This document shows positions 57,919-64,000 of a DNA stretch of 64,000 nucleotides, one piece after another. Under the pieces are notes generated by a model that saw nothing but the letters and a program-made list of their open reading frames with translations, searched no databases and had not been told where the DNA came from. Within the stretch, counting starts at the first letter, position 1; the number at the start of each line of letters is the position of its first letter. Position numbers and translations under genes: made by a program. The stretch is from Budorcas taxicolor (lineage: Eukaryota; Chordata; Mammalia; Artiodactyla; Bovidae): positions 1-64,000 of the forward strand of contig NW_026291498.1 in assembly GCF_023091745.1 (NCBI RefSeq), given 5' to 3'.

Positions 57919-58734
57919 GTCGGGGAACTTCTTGATTTGCACCAAGGGTGTGAAGGAGCCTTTCGAAGTTCCAGAGGTGAGGTGTGATCAGCCTCGAGAC
58001 GCCTCAGCGGAAATGGGCCTCATCTCGCCTGGAGGGGAGAACCTCCTGGATTTCCTCGAGTTGCGGCAGGTCTTCTCGAGTTACAACGGGGACCTCAGGG
58101 ACCCGCTCTGGTGGCCTCAGGAAAGGCCAGTCCCCATGCGAGTTGCTAGGGGACCTCTCGGGATTCCTCTCCCGTCCATGCCGGGGCCTCAGTCCTTGTG
58201 TGGAGTCGGAGCCGGAACCTGAGGATTCCTCTCCAGTGTTGCCATGGATCTTGGGGTGCTTCTGAGTCTCCCCAGGGGAGTCAGGCCTCGTCTCGAGTGG
58301 GGGCATGCACGTGCGCTTTCCTCCCGAGCTGCAGCAGTAGTGTCACGCTTCCTGTCACGTGGATCAAGGGATCTGTGGCTTTCCCTCGAGGCTGTCCCTC
58401 GAGGCTTTCCCACGAGGCTTTCCCACAGGGCTGTGCCACGTGCCACCTTGGTGTGAGTCGATCCTCGGCGTGAAAGACGAGCCGGTGAAGGGAAAAGAGG
58501 TTCCTCTGGAATGGACTGAAACATCTGGGGGACTCTTGGAATGGTGGCACGACCCTGGAGTTCCTCTCGCCGTTCCTGTTGAGAGGGCCTCCTCTTGAGA
58601 TGCGACGGGAAGGCCGGGAACTCTTTCCCGACGAAGAAGGGAAAGGATCCCTCATCTCGAGCTATCAGGCGGAAACGGGGCTCCTCTGGATGTGGGCGGG
58701 ACCCTCGTGATTCCTCTCGAGTGGAGACGGGTAT
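57919..58734 (+). repeat. Satellite monomer 72 (816 bp), tetramer unit 2
   Basis: GGAGCCGG, GACTGAAACATC, GACGAAGAAGGG, GCTATCAGGC and GGGAAGGCC. Private: GATTTCCTCGAG and GTTACAACGG. Confidence 0.95.
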
Positions 58735-59576
58735 GTCGGGGAACTTCTTGATTTGCACCAAGGGTGTGAAGGAGCCTTTCGAAGTTCCAGAGGTGAGGTG
58801 TGATCAGCCTCGAGACGCCTCAGCGGAAATGGGCCTCATCTCGCCTGGAGGGGAGAACGTCCTGGATTTTCTCGAGTTGCGGCAGGTCTTCTCGAGTTAC
58901 GACGGGGACCTCAGCGACCCGCTCTGGTGGCCTCAGGAAAGGCCAGTCCCCATGCGAGTTGCTAGGGGACCTCTCGGGATTCCTCTCCCGTCCATGCCGG
59001 GGCCTCAGTCCTTGTGTGGAGTCGGAGCCGGAACCTGAGGATTCCTCTCCAGTGTTGCCATGGATCTTGGGGTGCTTCTGAGTCTCCCCAGGGGAGTCAG
59101 GCCTCGTCTCGAGTGGGGGCATGCTCGTGCGCTTTCCTCCCGATATGCAGCAGTAGTGTCACGCTTCCTGTCACGTGGATCAAGGGATCTGTGGCTTTCC
59201 CTCGAGGCTGTCCCTCGAGGATTTCCCACGAGGCTGTCCCTCGAGGCTTTCCCACGAGGCTTTCCCACAGGGCTGTGCCACGTGCCATCTTGGTGTGAGT
59301 CGATCCTCGGCGTGAAAGACGAGCCGGTGAAGGGAAAAGAGGTTCCTCTGGAATGGACTGAGACATCTGGGGGACTCTTGGAATGGTGGCACGACCCTGG
59401 AGTTCCTCTCGCCGTTCCTGTTGAGAGGGCCTCCTCTTGAGATGCGACGGGAAGGCCGGGAACTCTTTCCCGACGAAGCAGGGAAAGGATCCCTCATCTC
59501 GAGCTACGAGGCGGAAACGGGGCTCCTCTGGATGTGGGCGGGACCCTCGTGATTCCTCTCGAGTGGAGACGGGTAT
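58735..59576 (+). repeat. Satellite monomer 73 (842 bp), tetramer unit 3, expanded
   Basis: GAACGTCC, CAGCGACCC, GGAGCCGG, GCATGCTCGTGC (left CACGTG lost), CCCGATATGCAG and GTGCCATCTTGG. The 13-bp block has six units instead of four. Confidence 0.95.
59199..59276 (+). repeat. Expanded 13-bp tandem block (six units) in monomer 73
   Basis: Units in order: CCCTCGAGGCTGT, CCCTCGAGGATTT, CCCACGAGGCTGT, CCCTCGAGGCTTT, CCCACGAGGCTTT and CCCACAGGGCTGT. Two extra units account for the 26 bp added to this monomer. The third unit joins the start of one type to the end of another, as slippage or unequal exchange between units would produce. Confidence 0.92.
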
Positions 59577-60392
59577 GTCGGGGAACTTCTTGATTTGCAC
59601 CAAGGGTGTGAAGGACCCTTTCGAAGTTCCAGAGGTGAGGTGTGATCAGCCTCGAGACGCCTCAGCGGAAATGGGCCTCATCTCGCCTGGAGGGGAGAAC
59701 CTCCTGGATTTTCTCGAGTTGCGGCAGGTCTTCTCGGGTTACGACGGGGACCTGAGGGACCCGCTCTGGTGGCCTCAGGAAAGGCCAGTCCCCATGCGAG
59801 TTGCTAGGGGACCACTCGGGATTCCTCTCCCGTCCATGCCGGGGCCTCAGTCCTTGTGTGGAGTCGGGGCCGGAACCTGAGGATTCCTCTCCAGTGTTGC
59901 CATGGATCTTGGGGTGCTTCTGAGTCTCCCCAGGGGAGTCAGGCCTCGTCTCGAGTGGGGGCATGCACGTGCGCTTTCCTCCCGAGCTGCAGCAGTAGTG
60001 TCACGCTTCCTGTCACGTGGATCAAGGGATATGTGGCTTTCCCTCGAGGCTGTCCCTCGAGGCTTTCCCACGAGGCTTTCCCACAGGGCTGTGCCACGTG
60101 CCACCTTGGTGTGAGTCGATCCTCGGCCTGAAAGACGAGCCGGTGAAGGGAAAAGAGGTTCCTCTGGAATGGACTGAGACATCTGGGGGACTCTTGGAAT
60201 GGTGGCACGACCCTGGAGTTCCTCTCGCCGTTCCTGTTGAGAGGGCCTCCTCTTGAGATGCGACGGGAACGCCGGGAACTCTTTCCCGACGAAGCAGGGA
60301 AAGGATCCCTCATCTCGAGCTACGAGGCGGAAACGGGGCTCCTCTGGATGTGGGCGGGACCCTCGTGATTCCTCTCGAGTGGAGACGGCTAG
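59577..60392 (+). repeat. Satellite monomer 74 (816 bp), tetramer unit 4
   Basis: CTCGGGTTACG, GACCTGAGGG, GGGACCACTCGG, GGGATATGTGG and GGCCTGAAAG. The CGGGTTACG change removes one CTCGAG. Confidence 0.95.
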
Positions 60393-61208
60393 GTCAGGGA
60401 ACTTCTTGATTTGCACCAAGGGTGTGAAGGAGCCTTTCGAAGTTCCAGAGGTGAGGTGTGATCAGCCTCGAGACGCCTCAGCGGAAATGGGCCTCATCTC
60501 GCCTGGAGGGGAGAACCTCCTGGATTTTCTCGAGTTGCGGCAGGTCTTCTCGAGTTACGACGGGGACCACAGGGACCCGCTCTGGTGGCCTCAGGAAAGG
60601 CCAGTCCCCATGCGAGTTGCTAGGGGACCTCTCGGGATTCCTCTCCCGTCCATGCCGGGGCCTCAGTCCTTGTGTGGAGTCGGAGCCGGAACCTGAGGAT
60701 TCCTCTCCAGTGTTGCCATGGATCTTGGGGTGCTTCTGTGTCTCCCCAGGGGAGTCAGGCCTCGTCTCGAGTGGGGGCATGCACGTGCGCTTGCCTCCCG
60801 AGCTGCAGCAATAGTGTCACGCTTCCTGTCACGTGGATCAAGGGATCTGTGGCTTTCCCTCGAGGCTGTCCCTCGAGGCTTTTCCACGAGGCCTTCCCAC
60901 AGGGCTGTGCCACGTGCCACCTTGGTGTGAGTCGATCCTCGGCGTGAAAGACGAGCCGGTGAGGGGAAAAGAGGTTCCTCTGGAATGGACTGAGACATCT
61001 GGGGAACACTTGGAATGGTGGCACGACCCTGGAGTTCCTCTCGCCGTTCCTGTAGAGAGGGCCTTCTCTTGAGATGCGACGGGAAGGCCGGGAACTCTTT
61101 CCCGACGAAGCAGGGAAAGGATCCCTCATCTCGAGCTACGAGGCGGAAACGGGGCTCCTATGGATGTGGGCGGGACCCTCGTGATTCCTCTCGAGTGGAG
61201 ACGGGTAT
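60393..61208 (+). repeat. Satellite monomer 75 (816 bp), tetramer unit 1
   Basis: Copy of monomer 71, starting GTCAGGGAAC. Private: CAGCAATAGTG and GCTCCTATGG. Confidence 0.95.
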
Positions 61209-62024
61209 GTCGGGGAACTTCTTGATTTGCACCAAGGGTGTGAAGGAGCCTTTCGAAGTTCCAGAGGTGAGGTGTGATCAGCCTCGAGACGCCTCAGCGG
61301 AAATGGGCCTCATCTCGCCTGGAGGGGAGAACCTCCTGGATTTTCTCGAGTTGCGGCAGGTCTTCTCGAGTTACGACGGGGACCTCAGGGACCCGCTCTG
61401 GTGGCCTCAGGAAAGGCCAGTCCCCATGCGAGTTGCTAGGGGACCTCTCGGGATTCCTCTCCCGTCCATGCCGGGGCCTCAGTCCTTGTGTGGAGTCGGA
61501 GCCGGAACCTGAGGATTCCTCTCCAGTGTTGCCATGGATCTTGGGGTGCTTCTGAGTCTCCCCAGGGGAGTCAGGCCTCGTCTCGAGTGGGGGCATGCAC
61601 GTGCGCTTTCCTCCCGAGCTGCAGCAGTAGTGTCACGCTTCCTGTCACGTGGATCAAGGGATCTGTGGCTTTCCCTCGAGGCTGTCCCTCGAGGCTTTCC
61701 CACGAGGCTTTCCCACAGGGCTGTGCCACGTGCCACCTTGGTGTGAGTCGATCCTCGGCGTGAAAGACGAGCCGGTGAAGGGAAAAGAGGTTCCTCTGGA
61801 ATGGACTGAAACATCTGGGGGACTCTTGGAATGGTGGCACGACCCTGGAGTTCCTCTCGCCGTTCCTGTTGAGAGGGCCTCCTCTTGAGATGCGACGGGA
61901 AGGCCGGGAACTGTTTCCCGACGAAGAAGGGAAAGGATCCCTCATCTCGAGCTATCAGGCGGAAACGGGGCTCCTCTGGATGTGGGCGGGACCCTCGTGA
62001 TTCCTCTCGAGTGGAGACGGGTAT
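61209..62024 (+). repeat. Satellite monomer 76 (816 bp), tetramer unit 2
   Basis: Copy of monomer 72 (GACTGAAACATC, GACGAAGAAGGG, GCTATCAGGC) without its GATTTCCTC and GTTACAACGG. Private: GAACTGTTTCC. Confidence 0.95.
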
Positions 62025-62866
62025 GTCGGGGAACTTCTTGATTTGCACCAAGGGTGTGAAGGAGCCTTTCGAAGTTCCAGAGGTGAGGTGTGATCAGCCT
62101 CGAGACGCCTCAGCGGAAATGGGCCTCATCTCGCCTGGAGGGGAGAACGTCCTGGATTTTCTCGAGTTGCGGCAGGTCTTCTCGAGTTACGACGGGGACC
62201 TCAGCGACCCGCTCTGGTGGCCTCAGGAAAGGCCAGTCCCCATGCGAGTTGCTAGGGGACCTCTCGGGATTCCTCTCCCGTCCATGCCGGGGCCTCAGTC
62301 CTTGTGTGGAGTCGGAGCCGGAACCTGAGGATTCCTCTCCAGTGTTGCCATGGATCTTGGGGTGCTTCTGAGTCTCCCCAGGGGAGTCAGGCCTCGTCTC
62401 GAGTGGGGGCATGCTCGTGCGCTTTCCTCCCGATATGCAGCAGTAGTGTCACGCTTCCTGTCACGTGGATCAAGGGATCTGTGGCTTTCCCTCGAGGCTG
62501 TCCCTCGAGGATTTCCCACGAGGCTGTCCCTCGAGGCTTTCCCACGAGGCTTTCCCACAGGGCTGTGCCACGTGCCATCTTGGTGTGAGTCGATCCTCGG
62601 CGTGAAAGACGAGCCGGTGAAGGGAAAAGAGGTTCCTCTGGAATGGACTGAGACATCTGGGGGACTCTTGGAATGGTGGCACGACCCTGGAGTTCCTCTC
62701 GCCGTTCCTGTTGAGAGGGCCTCCTCTTGAGATGCGACGGGAAGGCCGGGAACTCTTTCCCGACGAAGTAGGGAAAGGATCCCTCATCTCGAGCTACGAG
62801 GCGGAAACGGGGCTCCTCTGGATGTGGGCGGGACCCTCGTGATTCCTCTCGAGTGGAGACGGGTAT
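62025..62866 (+). repeat. Satellite monomer 77 (842 bp), tetramer unit 3, expanded
   Basis: Copy of monomer 73, including the loss of the left CACGTG, CCCGATATGCAG and the six-unit 13-bp block. Private: GACGAAGTAGGG. Confidence 0.95.
62489..62566 (+). repeat. Expanded 13-bp tandem block (six units) in monomer 77
   Basis: Same six 13-bp units in the same order as at 59199, exactly 3290 bp downstream. The expansion therefore preceded the duplication of the tetramer. Confidence 0.92.
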
Positions 62867-63682
62867 GTCGGGGAACTTCTTGATTTGCACCAAGGGTGTG
62901 AAGGACCCTTTCGAAGTTCCAGAGGTGAGGTGTGATCAGCCTCGAGACGCCTCAGCGGAAATGGGCCTCATCTCGCCTGGAGGGGAGAACCTCCTGGATT
63001 TTCTCGAGTTGCGGCAGGTCTTCTCGGGTTACGACGGGGACCTGAGGGACCCGCTCTGGTGGCCTCAGGAAAGGCCAGTCCCCATGCGAGTTGCTAGGGG
63101 ACCACTCGGGATTCCTCTCCCGTCCATGCCGGGGCCTCAGTCCTTGTGTGGAGTCGGGGCCGGAACCTGAGGATTCCTCTCCAGTGTTGCCATGGATCTT
63201 GGGGTGCTTCTGAGTCTCCCCAGGGGAGTCAGGCCTCGTCTCGAGTGTGGGCATGCACGTGCGCTTTCCTCCCGAGCTGCAGCAGTAGTGTCACGCTTCC
63301 TGTCACGTGGATCAAGGGATATGTGGCTTTCCCTCGAGGCTGTCCCTCGAGGCTTTCCCACGAGGCTTTCCCACAGGGCTGTGCCACGTGCCACCTTGGT
63401 GTGAGTCGATCCTCGGCCTGAAAGACGAGCCGGTGAAGGGAAAAGAGGTTCCTCTGGAATGGACTGAGACATCTGGGGGACTCTTGGAATGGTGGCACGA
63501 CCCTGGAGTTCCTCTCGCCGTTCCTGTTGAGAGGGCCTCCTCTTGAGATGCGACGGGAACGCCGGGAACTCTTTCCCGACGAAGCAGGGAAAGGATCCCT
63601 CATCTCGAGCTACGAGGCGGAAACGGGGCTCCTCTGGATGTGGGCGGGACCCTCGTGATTCCTCTCGAGTGGAGACGGCTAG
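62867..63682 (+). repeat. Satellite monomer 78 (816 bp), tetramer unit 4
   Basis: Copy of monomer 74 (CTCGGGTTACG, GACCTGAGGG, GGGACCACTCGG, GGGATATGTGG, GGCCTGAAAG). Private: GAGTGTGGGC. Confidence 0.95.
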
Positions 63683-64000
63683 GTCAGGGAACTTCTTGAT
63701 TTGCACCAAGGGTGTGAAGGAGCCTTTCGAAGTTCCAGAGGTGAGGTGTGATCAGCCTCGAGACGCCTCAGCGGAAATGGGCCTCATCTCGCCTGGAGGG
63801 GAGAACCTCCTGGATTTTCTCGAGTTGCGGCAGGTCTTCTCGGGTTACGACGGGGACCACAGGGACCCGCTCTGGTGGCCTCAGGAAAGGCCAGTCCCCA
63901 TGCGAGTTGCTAGCGGACCTCTCGGGATTCCTCTCCCGTCCATGCCGGGGCCTCAGTCCTTGTGTGGAGTCGGAGCCGGAACCTGAGGATTCCTCTCCAG
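63683..64000 (+). repeat. Satellite monomer 79, partial: start of a third tetramer copy
   Basis: The first 318 bp of a monomer, cut by the window end. It starts GTCAGGGAAC and carries GGACCACAGGG and GGAGCCGG like the first monomer of the tetramer, but has CGGGTTACG, which is otherwise a mark of the fourth monomer. It also has the private change GCTAGCGGACC. It may be a recombined first unit of a third 3290-bp block. Confidence 0.85.

Larger units (their letters stand above)
57103..60392 (+). repeat. Tetrameric higher-order repeat, copy A (3290 bp)
   Basis: Monomers 71-74 form a block that recurs at +3290 bp. Marks in order: GGACCACAGGG with CTTCTGTGTC and GGGGAACACTT in the first monomer, GACTGAAAC with GCTATCAGG in the second, a 26-bp expansion with CAGCGACCC in the third, and CGGGTTACG with GGGACCACTCGG in the fourth. 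The length is four monomers plus 26 bp. The differences from copy B that I noticed are few, such as GATGGCGACC near 57269 against GACGGGGACC in copy B. Confidence 0.9.
60393..63682 (+). repeat. Tetrameric higher-order repeat, copy B (3290 bp)
   Basis: Monomers 75-78 repeat the order of private variants of the block starting at 57103, including the 26-bp expansion at the same relative place. Private changes seen in this copy include CAGCAATAGTG near 60808, CTCCTATGG near 61156, GAACTGTTTCC near 61909, GAAGTAGGG near 62765 and GAGTGTGGGC near 63244. The first monomer starts GTCAGGGAAC, as does the partial copy at 63683. Confidence 0.9.
1..64000. repeat. Satellite I-like tandem array, about 816-bp monomer, 78 full copies plus one partial
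   Basis: The same unit recurs head to tail across the whole window with a start-to-start spacing of 816 bp in most copies (range 805-842). All copies have the same orientation and nothing is inserted between them. Every copy has the same landmarks: PstI CTGCAG, NcoI CCATGG, usually BamHI GGATCC, and about eight XhoI CTCGAG sites. From memory, the 816-bp length and 31-bp sub-periodicity match the ovine/caprine 1.714 satellite I family, which is related to the bovine 1.715 satellite and forms (peri)centromeric heterochromatin. The array is seen directly. The family name and caprine origin are recalled knowledge, and a cervid or other bovid satellite I is the main alternative. No gene, RNA gene or transposon is visible. 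Confidence 0.96.

Noticed and set aside
58735..59576. 842-bp monomer as a transposon insertion with target-site duplication
   Set aside because: The extra 26 bp is exactly two units of the local 13-bp repeat, with no foreign sequence.
1..64000. Long open reading frames in every monomer, such as about 190 aa on the minus strand (for example 14935-15507) and 147 aa on the plus strand (for example 15341-15784)
   Set aside because: They recur only because the DNA recurs. Several frames on both strands are open over the same bases, which GC-rich stop-poor DNA explains. Single-base indels break them freely in copies 1-9 and substitutions break them in copies such as 63. The protein shows no recognisable domain.
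1..64000. CRISPR array or other prokaryotic repeat system
   Set aside because: Repeats are 816 bp with no unique spacers, and no cas-like gene or prokaryotic feature is present.
1..64000. Ribosomal RNA gene repeats
   Set aside because: The unit is far too short and contains no sequence I recognise as conserved rRNA.
1..64000. Bovine 1.715 satellite (about 1.4 kb unit) rather than the caprine/ovine form
   Set aside because: The spacing is 816 bp throughout with no trace of a 1.4-kb unit. Relationship to that family is still likely.

Overview
The whole window is one uninterrupted head-to-tail satellite DNA array. A GC- and CpG-rich monomer of about 816 bp occurs 78 complete times in the same orientation, followed by a 318-bp partial copy. 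I see no gene, RNA gene, transposon, unique sequence or inversion anywhere in the 64 kb. Taking GTCGGGGAACTTC as the arbitrary monomer start, copies begin at 1, 819, 1632, 2448 and so on to 63683.

From memory, the monomer length, the abundance of CTCGAG and the internal 31-bp sub-periodicity fit the ruminant satellite I family. That family includes the caprine/ovine 1.714 satellite (about 816-820 bp), is related to the bovine 1.715 satellite (about 1.4 kb), and has a cervid relative of about 0.8 kb. A sheep or goat (peri)centromere is the best guess. Species and chromosome cannot be read from the sequence, and the family name rests on recall, not on a search.

Layout. About 1-7.3 kb (copies 1-9): monomers of 805-818 bp with many single-base indels, mostly in short homopolymers, which look like consensus errors near a low-coverage or contig-end region. 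About 7.3-19.5 kb (copies 10-24): regular 815-816-bp copies mixing several variant classes, including two clear chimeras (copies 10 and 17). About 19.5-35.9 kb (copies 25-44): copies carrying an extra T (817 bp), an almost perfect 1633-bp dimer duplication, and longer-range reuse of monomer pairs. About 36-57 kb (copies 45-70): a different variant pool (GGGAAGGCC, GGAGCCGG, CAGTTACCC) arranged partly as alternating dimers. About 57.1-64 kb (copies 71-79): a tetrameric higher-order repeat of 3290 bp present twice in tandem, with a third copy starting. Two of its monomers are 842 bp through growth of an internal 13-bp repeat.

Within each monomer there are nested levels of repetition: 31-bp modules visible from CTCGAG spacing, a four-unit 13-bp tandem block, three CACGTG palindromes within 135 bp, and a 6-bp-stem hairpin. 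The long open frames on both strands recur only because the DNA recurs, and I do not regard them as genes. The likely role is structural: (peri)centromeric heterochromatin evolving by unequal exchange or gene conversion.
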